From Clostridiaceae bacterium (lineage in GTDB: Bacteria; Bacillota; Clostridia; Peptostreptococcales; Natronincolaceae): a stretch of DNA of 64,000 nt. A program made the position numbers and the translations under genes. The notes under the pieces were generated by a model, which had not been told where the DNA came from, did no database searches, and saw only the letters and a program-made list of their open reading frames with translations. The stretch is from contig JAHDLO010000010.1 in NCBI GenBank assembly GCA_018432235.1, positions 1 through 64,000 on the forward strand. The letters run 5' to 3'. This document shows, piece after piece, positions 33,037-42,239 of the stretch; the stretch's first letter is position 1, and each line of letters opens with the position of its first letter.

Positions 33037-33313
33037 ATATCACACGCTCCTCCTTAATGATATTTTCTGATAAAGCTTCTTCAATGTCATCATCGATGAA
33101 TATAATATCTATTTTCTTTAAAGTATTGATTTCTTCAATTTCTGAGCTAAATAAAGCTCTATCCTTGACTGTAAGCTGCGCACCGAATACAGCTATATCA
33201 TAATCACTTCTTGGCGAATTATCACCTCTTGCTCTGGAACCAAAAAGCACAAGTTTATCGATACCATATTTAATAGCAATTGCCTTTATCTCTTCCAATA
33301 CATAGTCACTCAT
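33017..33313 (-). CDS. Minimal nucleotidyltransferase (MNT)
   Basis: A 98-residue protein with the nucleotidyltransferase motif GSRARGDNSPRSDYDIAVFG (GSxARG...D-x-D) and a third acidic residue near IDIIFIDD. It would transfer a nucleotide to its partner or another target, as MntA AMPylates HepT. I prefer the ATG at 33313 after GGAAGAG. Confidence 0.82.
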   Translation of the reverse strand: MSDYVLEEIKAIAIKYGIDKLVLFGSRARGDNSPRSDYDIAVFGAQLTVKDRALFSSEIEEINTLKKIDIIFIDDDIEEALSENIIKEERVIYDKTKE

Positions 33314-33417
33314 TTTCAATCTCTTCCTTTATCCAAATTTTGTTATATGTCACTATATTAGCATATTTATACTTTAGAAACAACGATGTACTACAATAGC
33401 CACTTCATAGTAAGCAA

Positions 33418-33455
33418 AAAAACACAAAAGGCAGATAGACAATCTGCCATCCACC
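33418..33455 (-). terminator. Terminator of the GH18 gene
   Basis: On the minus strand GGCAGATT and ATCTGCC pair around a short loop and are followed by TTTTGTGTTTTTTT. Confidence 0.8.
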
Positions 33456-33466
33456 TTCTAAAAGCT

Positions 33467-34672
33467 CTACTTTTCTTGCAATCCCTCATGCAGGGAGTTT
33501 AACAGTACGTTATTGGGGTCTTGACTCAACTCCCATATCATTGCTCCCCCCAAGCCCTTACTTATAATGTATTCTCCCTTTGCCTTCATGGATGCCTCAT
33601 CCTCGTAGCTGATAAAGGTCGAGCCATTATATAGCCAGGGCACCATTGCTTCAGCATTAAAATATCTGATGTAGCCCTCTGCCCCCAGATATTTTTCAGC
33701 AACACTGGCATAGGATATTGAGCCACCTCCCGAATGCGGCTGATACACACCTTTATTTACATTTGAAACCCCATTAAACCTATATCCATAGAAGGGAACC
33801 CCCATCACTATTTTTTCAGCCGGTACACCTGCCTCTAGCCATTGATTAATGCTAAAGTCCACGTTCAGCCTTTGCTGCTGTGTATCATCTGAGCTATACA
33901 GGGGAGCATTAAAGCCTGTATTTTTATTCCATGCCCCCTTCATGTCATAGGTCATTAAATTAATATAATCCACATATTGCTGCAGCTTACCAAGCTCTAT
34001 TTTCTCCAAATAATCCTCACCTGCCCCACCGGCAAAGGATAGAATATAATCCTTACCGTCTTCAGCGCCTTGAGCCTCTAGCTTCTCCCTTAAGCACTTC
34101 ATCAGCAAAGTGAAATTTCTCTTATCCTGAGGCCGTTTTACATTTGAGGCCATACCACCGCTGACAGGATATTCCCAGTCTATGTCTATGCCATCAAAGC
34201 CATGCTCAAGGATAAAGTCCACTGCACTGTCTGCAAAGTTATTCCTGGAGCTCTCCGTCAGGGCTACGTCTGAAAATCTACCTGACCATGACCAGCCTCC
34301 TACCGAAATGATAAGCTTCAATTGTGGATTTTCTTCCCTTAGCTTTTTAAGCTGTTGTATATTTTTTATATCTATATCAGGATAACCCAGTGTTAGCTTC
34401 AAATCTTCGCCAATATTGGCAAAGGCATAGTTGATATGGGTTAATCCACTGACCTCGAGACTTTCCGGTGTAAAACCTGAGTAGGCAGCCCATGCGGCAT
34501 AATAGCCGATTACCTTTGCATCAGCTATAGGTCCTTGTCCCTTTGGCGGAGTTAAATTCTCATCTTTAGACCTATTGGCTAAAACTCTTGTGCTTAGAAA
34601 TACCGCTATAAACAGTATAATTACAAGACCCAATACCAACAAATCCTTTCTTTCAAATGTTATCTTTGACAT
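33467..34672 (-). CDS. Glycoside hydrolase family 18 (chitinase-like)
   Basis: The 401-residue protein has an N-terminal membrane/signal segment (about 10-30) and one GH18 TIM barrel. The catalytic DGIDIDWEYP motif is intact (Glu at about 166), and the SxGGW strand (IISVGGWSWSG) and MTYDMKGAW are present. It should act outside the cell on chitin-like or peptidoglycan-derived N-acetylglucosamine polymers. No chitin-binding domain. Start after AAAGGAGAAGCAT; own terminator. Confidence 0.88.
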   Translation of the reverse strand: MSKITFERKDLLVLGLVIILFIAVFLSTRVLANRSKDENLTPPKGQGPIADAKVIGYYAAWAAYSGFTPESLEVSGLTHINYAFANIGEDLKLTLGYPDIDIKNIQQLKKLREENPQLKLIISVGGWSWSGRFSDVALTESSRNNFADSAVDFILEHGFDGIDIDWEYPVSGGMASNVKRPQDKRNFTLLMKCLREKLEAQGAEDGKDYILSFAGGAGEDYLEKIELGKLQQYVDYINLMTYDMKGAWNKNTGFNAPLYSSDDTQQQRLNVDFSINQWLEAGVPAEKIVMGVPFYGYRFNGVSNVNKGVYQPHSGGGSISYASVAEKYLGAEGYIRYFNAEAMVPWLYNGSTFISYEDEASMKAKGEYIISKGLGGAMIWELSQDPNNVLLNSLHEGLQEK

Positions 34673-34875
34673 ATGCTTCTCCTTTAGATGATTTCCTCTT
34701 ATCAGACTTCGAAAATATACTTAACATTACAGCATTTGCCCTCAACAAGAAAATGCTTTACCACACTTTTCAATGTTAACAATAATGATATTTTATGTCA
34801 ACCAATTTTCGCAATAATCATGCTGGCAAATTTAGTCCTAAAAGAAGAAAGAGCTAATCACCTTTAAAATACAAT

Positions 34876-34968
34876 AAATTAGCCCGTTGGACACCCAGCA
34901 GTAAGCTTTAACTTTTTGTAAACATACCACTCATCTGCAATTATGCAATTTCCTTAATTACCAAATAA
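34876..34968 (+). repeat. Dispersed repeat, copy A
   Basis: Begins AAATTAGCCCGTTGGACAC and is related over about 90 bp to copies at 50278 and, inverted, at the window's right end. The rest of the 34673-35017 gap holds no gene. Confidence 0.6.
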
Positions 34969-35017
34969 CTCCATCAAAGAAGAAAAACATAGTAGAAACA
35001 TAATATTATAGTAAACG

Positions 35018-35827
35018 CTAAGCTCTTGCTTTTAATTCTCTATTGATTATTTCAATAAGCCATTTTTCTTCACCGGGAATTCTCTCCCAGAGCCTTGCAG
35101 CAGCCATCGGCAACAGCCATGCTTTTATATCCTCCTGTCGTAGCTTCGACAACCTTGTATATTCCTTTATGTAACAGGAGGACAGTATCCGCTTAAGATG
35201 ACCTGAGAGCATTTTAATCAGTGGTGGTGTACCCTCCGGCATATATGGCGTCGTAATAATTAAAATAGTTCTGGCGACATCACTAAGAGGGCTACCATAG
35301 TAGGTATTTGACCAGTCTATGACCACCGCCCCCCCATTACCCTGAAGAAGAATATTATCGGGATGAAAGTCACCGTGACAAATGTTTGACCCATCAGGCA
35401 AAGCCCCTATATATTTAATTATTTGCTCCTTTGTAGTTTCCTTCAGAGCTTCTGAGGCTTTTATTGCTGTCATCATACCACTTTTATTTAATGGTAAATT
35501 ATCTGCTTCTGCACTATGAATATGATAGTGCAGCTTTGCCAACTGCCTTGCGTACTTTAATATTCTCCACGGTCTCCTCATTAAAGTCGCCAGCATAGAT
35601 TCCCCCTCTATTTCCTGATATACAATTCCCCTGCGATTTTTATACGCTATAATACCGTATACAGCAGGTGAAGGAAGTCCAGCATGGGATATTGCTGTTC
35701 CTACTGTCGATTCATATTCAATCCAGTGTCCTGGAATATTTTCAAAAAACAGCTTTAATGCTTTGCCCTGCTGCCATTTATAGACCTCCGCTGTCATCCC
35801 TTTACCTAATAATACCCCTACGGTCAT
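35018..35827 (-). CDS. Aminoglycoside-phosphotransferase-fold kinase
   Basis: A 269-residue protein (ATG at 35827 after AGGAGGGGTTGAT). The APH/choline-kinase core is clear: Brenner-type motif NICHGDFHPDNILL with catalytic Asp, then the metal-binding VVIDWSN. The N-terminal lobe has a lysine in KALKLFF. It could phosphorylate an antibiotic or a metabolite. It is the last gene of a UGT-TetR-kinase cluster, 41 bp after the TetR gene. Confidence 0.8.
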   Translation of the reverse strand: MTVGVLLGKGMTAEVYKWQQGKALKLFFENIPGHWIEYESTVGTAISHAGLPSPAVYGIIAYKNRRGIVYQEIEGESMLATLMRRPWRILKYARQLAKLHYHIHSAEADNLPLNKSGMMTAIKASEALKETTKEQIIKYIGALPDGSNICHGDFHPDNILLQGNGGAVVIDWSNTYYGSPLSDVARTILIITTPYMPEGTPPLIKMLSGHLKRILSSCYIKEYTRLSKLRQEDIKAWLLPMAAARLWERIPGEEKWLIEIINRELKARA

Positions 35828-35868
35828 ATCAACCCCTCCTGCGATCAATATCTTAAATCTTACTCAGC

Positions 35869-36516
35869 CTAAATCTCTAGCTCTAAAGCCCCTTTTTCTA
35901 ACCCAAGAGCTGCTTCCAATTGCTGCTGCAGCTGCCTTAGCTTTCGAGCCGCAATTTTCTTAGCTTCTGTTTTATCCTCTGCCTCCACCAGCAAGGTAAA
36001 TATTCTACTCTTGTATAGACTCGTCAAATACAAATACAGCTCTGCAGCATCCTCAGAATTCTCTGTATGAAAGATGTCCTCCTGAAGCCCTTGCTCTACT
36101 ATGTCCTTTAGCAAAGGAAAAGAAGCCCTATATACCTCTGTATTTATCCTTAAGGCTAATTTGGCATTTTCTTCAGCTTGCATCAACCGATAATATTTTT
36201 CTCTATATTCTAAGTTATCCATATGATATTGAATGGCCCCTTTCATAAGACCCTTAAGCTTTTCCAAAGCATTTAAATTTTCGTTTTCCGCTAACCCCTG
36301 AGCGATTCCGACCAATCGAGCTGCCTCTTGTAGCGCAATCGTCTCCAATACCTCCTCCATGGATTTAAAATAATAGTAAAAGGCCCCCTTGGTTACACCT
36401 ACCCTTGATATGATGTCATTAATCGAGGTCTTATGATAGCCTTTTTGATAGAATATGTCCAATGCAGCCTCCAGCAGCTCCTTTTTTCGTTCTTCAGCAT
36501 CCTTGGATATCCACAT
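35869..36516 (-). CDS. TetR-family transcriptional regulator
   Basis: A 215-residue regulator from the ATG at 36516 (after AGGAGGTGAAGCC). The TetR HTH is clear: LDIFYQKGYHKTSINDIISR then GVTKGAFYYYF. The C-terminal ligand domain is helical. Its start lies 4 bp from the end of the glycosyltransferase gene, so it is co-transcribed and probably represses the cluster via the palindrome at 37791-37807. Confidence 0.88.
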   Translation of the reverse strand: MWISKDAEERKKELLEAALDIFYQKGYHKTSINDIISRVGVTKGAFYYYFKSMEEVLETIALQEAARLVGIAQGLAENENLNALEKLKGLMKGAIQYHMDNLEYREKYYRLMQAEENAKLALRINTEVYRASFPLLKDIVEQGLQEDIFHTENSEDAAELYLYLTSLYKSRIFTLLVEAEDKTEAKKIAARKLRQLQQQLEAALGLEKGALELEI

Positions 36517-36520
36517 GGCT

Positions 36521-37750
36521 TCACCTCCTGTCATTCTCAATTTTACTCTGAATTTTATCTATAATCAGCAGGGCTATAGTATCCATATCCTGTCTTCTGC
36601 TTAATTTTTCCACTGCCGCCCGCATTCCCCCAGCTATTTCAGTGCTATTCAAAGCAATATCTATCTCTTTCTTAAGGGCATCCGCTGAAAGCCTTGTCTT
36701 TGGTATCGGTGCAGGTCCAATATTGCACCTCTTCACCAGCTCTCCCCAATAAAATTGATCGCCATTCTGTGGCATTATTAACTGTGGAATTCCAGCCAAT
36801 AATGCTGTATGGGTTGTTCCTGCGCCCCCATGGTGAAGAGCTGCCGCCATATAAGGAAATAGCTTATGATGAGGCGCTTCGTCTACTACCAAAATCCTGC
36901 TGCTTGTTGACTCGTCACCCAAGCCTGCCCATCCCCTTTGAACAATGGCCCTAATCTTAAGCGCATCGACAACCGCCTCAATCATTTCAACCGTCTTCTG
37001 GGCATTGCTATCAGTTCGACTTCCAAAGCCTAGAAAAACTGGTCTGCTGCCTGAATTTATAAATTCCATTATAGCAGGACTGAGGGCTTTGTCCTCCAGC
37101 AGATGCCAGTAATCTGTTTGAAGGTACTCCTCCTTGACATCTGTTGGAAGGGCTACAAGGGCCTTGTCTGCCACCAAAAGTATATTTTTCTTATATAGCC
37201 CTGAAAAATCCTTTAAAGCCTTAAGTCCCACTGCCTGTCTATTTTTATTGATAAATCTTCTGCCGATATTGTTGTCCTTAATATGATTGATTTTCCATAG
37301 CAGCTTATTGAGTAATGCGCCATTATTCTGCCGTGAAAAACGCCAAGGTGTGATATGACGAGACTCAAACACCTGAGGGGTATGCCACACTTGATAATAG
37401 GGTATATGATACAGCTCAGATATTGCCTGTATGGCATAATTCCTTGCACTTCCTATAATAAAATCAGCATCCTTCGCCATCTCCGCCAATGCACTAAAGG
37501 GAGCGGAAATTTCACGATCCAGTACTTCGATCATTTCATTTACCGAGGGCTTTCCTTCTACTAATGCCACCATTTCGTGATAATCAAAATCCACAGTTTT
37601 ACAAGGAATATTGAAGCTCCCGCACATGTTCTCAGCGTTTTTAGGCACCAGCATCGAAGCCGCCACTCCTTGTCTTCTCAGAGCTTTAAACAAGGCTATG
37701 AAGGGTCTTATATCTCCCGTTGTTCCCATTGGAGCTAATATTATCTTCAT
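36521..37750 (-). CDS. UGT-like glycosyltransferase (GT1, MGT type)
   Basis: A 409-residue GT-B enzyme with the conserved C-terminal nucleotide-sugar motif HHGGAGTTHTALLAGIPQL and PQNGDQFYWG, like bacterial macrolide/sterol glycosyltransferases. It would attach a sugar to a hydrophobic acceptor. With a phosphotransferase-fold kinase and TetR regulator in one operon, detoxification of an antibiotic is possible but not shown. Start after AGGAGGTCTGCAT. Confidence 0.85.
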   Translation of the reverse strand: MKIILAPMGTTGDIRPFIALFKALRRQGVAASMLVPKNAENMCGSFNIPCKTVDFDYHEMVALVEGKPSVNEMIEVLDREISAPFSALAEMAKDADFIIGSARNYAIQAISELYHIPYYQVWHTPQVFESRHITPWRFSRQNNGALLNKLLWKINHIKDNNIGRRFINKNRQAVGLKALKDFSGLYKKNILLVADKALVALPTDVKEEYLQTDYWHLLEDKALSPAIMEFINSGSRPVFLGFGSRTDSNAQKTVEMIEAVVDALKIRAIVQRGWAGLGDESTSSRILVVDEAPHHKLFPYMAAALHHGGAGTTHTALLAGIPQLIMPQNGDQFYWGELVKRCNIGPAPIPKTRLSADALKKEIDIALNSTEIAGGMRAAVEKLSRRQDMDTIALLIIDKIQSKIENDRR

Positions 37751-37790
37751 ATGCAGACCTCCTAATCAATAGAATATTCTAATAGCATTT

Positions 37791-37807
37791 ACATACTTAG
37801 GGTATGT
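37791..37807. promoter_or_regulatory. Candidate TetR operator
   Basis: ACATAC and GTATGT form an inverted repeat with a 5-bp centre about 40 bp ahead of the glycosyltransferase start. Next to it is AGAATATTCT, another palindrome (about 37771-37780). Confidence 0.5.
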
Positions 37808-37947
37808 TTATACTAACAGTATATTCCTTCATATGAGCTTTGTCAAAGCTTTTATGGGTTGCAGCTTGCTGCTTTATAATAAAGGCGGAATCTAAGCTAC
37901 TCAATTCCACCTTTAAACTAATGCCTATCCCTATTATTTACTTAATC

Positions 37948-38397
37948 CTAGTTACTCTGCTCTCTTTCTCTAATTATCTTCTTGGCATACCATCCGCCGA
38001 AGACTGCTACCACTGTAATATTGAAATATCTGACAGCATATTGATATGGTGTTCCCTGTGTATACGAAAATATATAGGAGAAGGGCGGCATTGCCGTCAC
38101 CACCATCATTGCTATAGCAAATATCAACAGGCCAATAAGGAATCTTTTCTTTTCTCCCTTGTGAAGCCTTTGCTTCTCCAGCTCCTCAGCATTGTAGACC
38201 CATTTTACAATTTGATTGATACCCATAATAACCAGCACAAGGATTAGTACACTTAACAATATGCCAAATAGTGCATTGTAGGCTTCAACATGATTTATAA
38301 AATTGCTCACTTTTTGGAGTCTCAGCAGTATTCTTATGATAAACAGATACGGTACAATGCATATCATCAGCTTCGCATGAGGATTTAAGGTCTTCAT
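37948..38397 (-). CDS. Four-helix membrane protein
   Basis: A 149-residue protein with four hydrophobic segments (about 8-25, 42-64, 84-104, 118-138) and basic loops. No family recognised. Start after GGAGGTTTAATGG. It follows RecQ's stop at a distance and is probably independent. Confidence 0.55.
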   Translation of the reverse strand: MKTLNPHAKLMICIVPYLFIIRILLRLQKVSNFINHVEAYNALFGILLSVLILVLVIMGINQIVKWVYNAEELEKQRLHKGEKKRFLIGLLIFAIAMMVVTAMPPFSYIFSYTQGTPYQYAVRYFNITVVAVFGGWYAKKIIREREQSN

Positions 38398-38465
38398 CCA
38401 TTAAACCTCCTCTTTAATATTTGCTGCCCTACGCCCACTTTTATGCCATTCCTTCAGCTATTGTA

Positions 38466-40625
38466 TTAATCTTCCGTCCCCATATGATTGAATTTATGAA
38501 GGGCAAATCGTATGGTGCCATAGCCTATTTCCGCCGGCAAAGCCGCCTTAAGCTCTGTTAATCTGCTGTTGGGATTCTGTTTAATTGCCTCTGATATCAA
38601 GAGCTCCTGTTCCTTTGATAAAAGTCTTTCCATTTGAAGGGCCATTCCCTTTTCAAGACATTCCAACAGATGTCCCTCTATTGTTCTTACCGTCAGCTCC
38701 CTTTCAGCAGCAATTTCATCTATGCTTAAGCCATTATTAAAAAGCTCATAAGTGACTGTTCGGGTATCTATCTTTGGTTCTCTTTCTTTACGTGTTCTTT
38801 CGGTTACATGATGATCACTGTCTACCCTTTTGGTCATATTGTTTTCCTCTATATAGGTCTGTATTACAGCTATAAAAAGGCCCCCATATTTTTCCAGCTT
38901 GAAGCTACCAACCCCCGGCATTTTCAGCATTTCCTCCTCCGTAGCTGGCAGTCCTGTCGCCATTGCCTTAAGGGTGGCATCTGAGAAGATAACGAAGGGC
39001 GGTACCCTGTGGCTTTCCGCCAATCCTCTTCTTAGCTCCTTCAGCTGGTTAAACAGGTCTTTGTCCAGGGCTACATCCTGCTCCGTCGGTTTCTCTGCAC
39101 CGATAGCCCGCTTTATATATACTTTCTTATTTCCCTTCAGAATATCTACAACCATAGGTGTCAGCCTTAAAACGGGGAACTGATCCTCTGTCATAAGAAT
39201 ATAACCCTCGGCAATTAAAAATGCGATTAGCTCCTTGACGGTTTCCTTTGAATATTCCTTCATAATACCATAGGTACTAAGCCTATCAAAGTTAAAGTCC
39301 TTTATTCTCTGGTTCTTACTGCCTCTAAGGACATCAGCCACCATTACGCTGCCAAAGCGTTCCCCCATTCTATGAATGCAGGAAATTATCTTCTGCGCCT
39401 CTACAGTAATATCCTTTGCCTCTATTTCGTTATTACAATTACTACAATTATTGCAATTCTTCTCTTTATGTATTTCACCAAAGTACTCTAATATGTACTC
39501 TCTGAGACATTTATCGGTGTTACAGTAGTCCACCATATCGTTAAGTCGCTGATAATCCCCGGTTTTATCCGTATCACTGCCATTCTCTATTAATAGCCTG
39601 TTTGTTACAATGTCCGCCGGGGAAAATAGCAGCGTACATTCTGCAGGCTCTCCATCCCTGCCGGCCCTGCCGGCCTCCTGATAATAGCTTTCTATATTCT
39701 TGGGCATATTGAAATGCAATACATATGAAATATTGGATTTGTCGATACCCATACCGAAGGCGTTGGTGGCCACCATTATTTGAAGCCTATCGCACAGAAA
39801 ATCCTCTTGAGCAGAGGTACGGCTCTCCTCCGTTAGGCCTGCATGGTATTTTCCCACGGCATATCCCTTATGCCTGAGCCTTTCATATAACGAATCCACT
39901 GTTTTTCTGGTGGAGGCGTAAATTATGCCGGATTTATCGTGGTTTTTACTAAGATATTGCAGCAGCTGTGTCAGCTTGTTGGCAGGCTTTAAAACCTCAA
40001 AGTAGAGATTTTCTCTATCAAAGCCTGTTGTCAGCGTAAAGGGCTGGTGTAGCCTTAACAGTTTAATGATATCGGTCTTAACCTCTGGTGTGGCTGTGGC
40101 GGTAAAGGCTGCTATCACCGGCCTATTTTCTATGACCTTAGTAATACCATAAATTTTACGATAGCTTGGTCTAAAATCATGTCCCCACTGAGAAACACAA
40201 TGGGCTTCATCAATTGCCAGCATCGAAATATTAATTGACTGAATCAGGTCCATAAAGCTATCGGTTTCCAGTCGCTCCGGTGCTACGTATAGCAGCTTAT
40301 ATTTGTTAGCCCTTGCCCCCGTCAGTACTTGATTAAATTCTGAAGTCGTCAAGGAGCTGTTGATATAGGCTGCTTCAACTCCCATTTGACATAGGGTATC
40401 CACCTGATCCTTCATTAAGGAGATCAATGGAGAAACAACGATGGTTACACCCTCCAGCATCAAAGCCGGCAGCTGATAGCATATGGATTTTCCTGCTCCG
40501 GTAGGCATTATTCCTAAGACATCCTTACCCTCTAGAATATGCTGGATGATTTCCTGTTGTCCTCTGCGAAAGTCGTCATAGCCATAGTATTTTTTTAAAA
40601 GCCCTTTGGCCTTTTCATCCGTCAT
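38466..40625 (-). CDS. recQ: ATP-dependent DNA helicase RecQ
   Basis: A 719-residue protein from the ATG at 40625 (GGGTGAAAAA upstream); an upstream reading is unlikely. Domains in order: helicase core with Walker A GIMPTGAGKS and DEAH box (LAIDEAHCVSQWGHDFRP), helicase C, RecQ zinc domain (C-rich NCNNCSNC), RQC winged helix, HRDC domain (about 545-620) and a C-terminal helix-turn-helix region. RecQ unwinds forks and recombination intermediates. All catalytic motifs look intact. Confidence 0.93.
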   Translation of the reverse strand: MTDEKAKGLLKKYYGYDDFRRGQQEIIQHILEGKDVLGIMPTGAGKSICYQLPALMLEGVTIVVSPLISLMKDQVDTLCQMGVEAAYINSSLTTSEFNQVLTGARANKYKLLYVAPERLETDSFMDLIQSINISMLAIDEAHCVSQWGHDFRPSYRKIYGITKVIENRPVIAAFTATATPEVKTDIIKLLRLHQPFTLTTGFDRENLYFEVLKPANKLTQLLQYLSKNHDKSGIIYASTRKTVDSLYERLRHKGYAVGKYHAGLTEESRTSAQEDFLCDRLQIMVATNAFGMGIDKSNISYVLHFNMPKNIESYYQEAGRAGRDGEPAECTLLFSPADIVTNRLLIENGSDTDKTGDYQRLNDMVDYCNTDKCLREYILEYFGEIHKEKNCNNCSNCNNEIEAKDITVEAQKIISCIHRMGERFGSVMVADVLRGSKNQRIKDFNFDRLSTYGIMKEYSKETVKELIAFLIAEGYILMTEDQFPVLRLTPMVVDILKGNKKVYIKRAIGAEKPTEQDVALDKDLFNQLKELRRGLAESHRVPPFVIFSDATLKAMATGLPATEEEMLKMPGVGSFKLEKYGGLFIAVIQTYIEENNMTKRVDSDHHVTERTRKEREPKIDTRTVTYELFNNGLSIDEIAAERELTVRTIEGHLLECLEKGMALQMERLLSKEQELLISEAIKQNPNSRLTELKAALPAEIGYGTIRFALHKFNHMGTED

Positions 40626-40825
40626 TTTTTCACCCAATTTCTTGAATTTTTGTATAATTCTATTATAGACTAATGAAATGTCCTTTACAAGCACCAGTAG
40701 AGAAAGGGAAAGCTTTGATATTAAAATTGACTCTATTGGCAAATTTTATAGCTACTTTATTTTTCGTAGCTGTCCATACTAAATAAAGGAGATGCTTTTA
40801 TTAAACCATGAAAGGGGTAGATCAG

Positions 40826-41269
40826 ATGAGTTTTCGGAAATATGCTTTATCTGCTGCACTTTCGCTGGCATTACTGACGCCGGCTGCTGCTAATGGACAT
40901 TTGAACAATCCTCCCAGAGATACCTTCCCAAATAGCCAGTTGGTAACAACGGCTGCAAGGGCGGCGGCTACAGAATTGTACGCAAATCCGGATACAGAAT
41001 TAGCGCCTGAGGTTAAAGCACAAATGAAGGCGCTGAAGGAAAAGTTCAAAAACGGAGAAATAACCAAGGAGCAGTTTCATCAGGAAATGAAAAAGCTTTT
41101 TCCTGAAGGCTATGAGCCCCACAAGGGTAGAGGTCATCATAAAAAGCTGTCTGATGAGGACAAGGCAAAGCTCCAGGAGCTAAAGACAAAGTTTGATAAT
41201 GGGGAAATAGACAAGGAAGAGTTTATAAAGCAAAAGAAGGCGCTATTCCAAAAGGATTCTACTGAATAG
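40826..41269 (+). CDS. Secreted protein with two SHOCT-like repeats
   Basis: The protein is 147 residues from the second in-frame ATG (GGGG ten bases upstream). A signal peptide (about 1-23, ending AAANG) is followed by a linker and two copies of a short helical unit: ALKEKFKNGEITKEQFHQEM and ELKTKFDNGEIDKEEFIKQ. This LxxxxxxGEIxxEEF pattern is that of SHOCT domains, which usually lie at protein C-termini. Function unknown; the gene is divergent from recQ. Confidence 0.65.
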   Translation: MSFRKYALSAALSLALLTPAAANGHLNNPPRDTFPNSQLVTTAARAAATELYANPDTELAPEVKAQMKALKEKFKNGEITKEQFHQEMKKLFPEGYEPHKGRGHHKKLSDEDKAKLQELKTKFDNGEIDKEEFIKQKKALFQKDSTE

Positions 41270-41320
41270 CAGCATAGCTTAAGGTAATAAGCCTGAATAA
41301 TAAGCATCTCCTTTAATATA

Positions 41321-41348
41321 GAGAGGACGTGGAAAACCACGTCCTCTC
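41321..41348. terminator. Perfect hairpin after the SHOCT gene
   Basis: GAGAGGACGTGG and CCACGTCCTCTC pair perfectly around AAAA. There is no T-run on the plus strand, so it may act as a processing or stability element as well as a terminator. Confidence 0.6.
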
Positions 41349-41517
41349 ATACTGCTGAATAGTGCACATAACTTTTACTTAAGCGAAATTAACAGGTTCT
41401 GCGATCTGCATATTTATTATGGAGAATATCTCTTTATTGATAGCTTATATTTGTTATACCTATACCTACTCATAAGTCTATCAATATATACAATTTTTAT
41501 CCCATACAAAAGTATTG

Positions 41518-41523
41518 TATAAT
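41518..41523 (+). promoter_or_regulatory. -10 box of the tRNA gene
   Basis: TATAAT lies ten bases before the first base of the tRNA. The -35 region is weak. A T-run (TTATTTTTTTATAAA) follows the tRNA. Confidence 0.6.
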
Positions 41524-41533
41524 ACTCTATTAT

Positions 41534-41626
41534 GGGGGCAAAGGATAAGGTATCCTCACGGGCTGCAAACCCGTTGGCCTGTTCTAGAACAACAGGTGTC
41601 GGTTCAATTCCGACTTGCTCTCTCCA
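41534..41626 (+). tRNA. Selenocysteine-type tRNA with a cysteine (GCA) anticodon
   Basis: The 93-nt sequence folds like bacterial tRNA-Sec: an 8-bp acceptor stem (GGGGGCAA with TTGCTCTC, two G-U pairs), a long 5-6 bp D stem (AGGATA/TATCCT) with a tiny loop, a 5-bp anticodon stem (ACGGG/CCCGT), a 6-bp variable-arm stem (CCTGTT/AACAGG), and a standard 5-bp T arm with TTCAATT loop. Encoded CCA follows. The anticodon loop is CTGCAAA, so the anticodon is GCA (Cys) and not TCA (Sec). The discriminator is T, the CysRS identity base, where tRNA-Sec has G. It is probably charged with cysteine. Confidence 0.85.
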
Positions 41627-41673
41627 ATTCTTATTTTTTTATAAATCTATATTTTTCCTAGTATTGACAAAGC

Positions 41674-42087
41674 TTATTCCTCTGTCACACTTAGCTGCCA
41701 ACCAACACCAAATTGATCTGTTAAATTACCATAGCATTTACTCCAAAAGGTCTCCTGCAGCGCCATGTTAATTTCTCCCCCCACCTTTAGCTTGTCGTAT
41801 ATTGCTTTTATTTCCTCAATACTGTCGCTTATAATGGCAAGGGTGATATTATTTCCTTGAACAAAAGGCATGCCTGGCGGTGTATCTGAAAACATTACCT
41901 TAGTACCATTAATAATTAAGTAGGTGTGCATGACCATCTGTTTTGCTTCTTCACTTAATGGAAATTCGTCATTATGAACATCACCAAAGCGCATTATAGG
42001 CTGTAGCTCTGCATTAAAAACCTCAGAATAAAATGCTACTGCCGCCTTACAATTCCCGCCAAAATTAATATAGGGTTGAATTGCCAT
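41674..42087 (-). CDS. VOC-superfamily protein (PhnB/glyoxalase-like)
   Basis: A 137-residue protein from the ATG at 42087 (GAGGAG eight bases upstream). The two beta-alpha-beta-beta-beta units of the VOC fold are visible, with IQPYINFGGNCKAAVAFYSE and the C-terminal YGNLTDQFGVGWQL typical of PhnB-like proteins. Catalytic activity is unknown. Confidence 0.82.
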   Translation of the reverse strand: MAIQPYINFGGNCKAAVAFYSEVFNAELQPIMRFGDVHNDEFPLSEEAKQMVMHTYLIINGTKVMFSDTPPGMPFVQGNNITLAIISDSIEEIKAIYDKLKVGGEINMALQETFWSKCYGNLTDQFGVGWQLSVTEE

Positions 42088-42239
42088 ATACGTCACTCCT
42101 CTTCATTATTTAAGCAGTGGCTGCTTGTACTTTATTCTTACCGCTTAATCGCATCCTAAATCATAGCTTTGAAAAATAAACCGTAAAGAAGCATTAGATG
42201 CTTAGAAACTACTTAATGACGAAGTGTATCTGTTATTAT

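Noticed and set aside
41534-41626. Normal tRNA-Cys, or a tRNA-Ser/Leu with long variable arm
   Set aside because: Eight-bp acceptor stem and long D stem with tiny loop do not fit class I tRNA-Cys or Ser/Leu tRNAs; the anticodon loop gives GCA without ambiguity.
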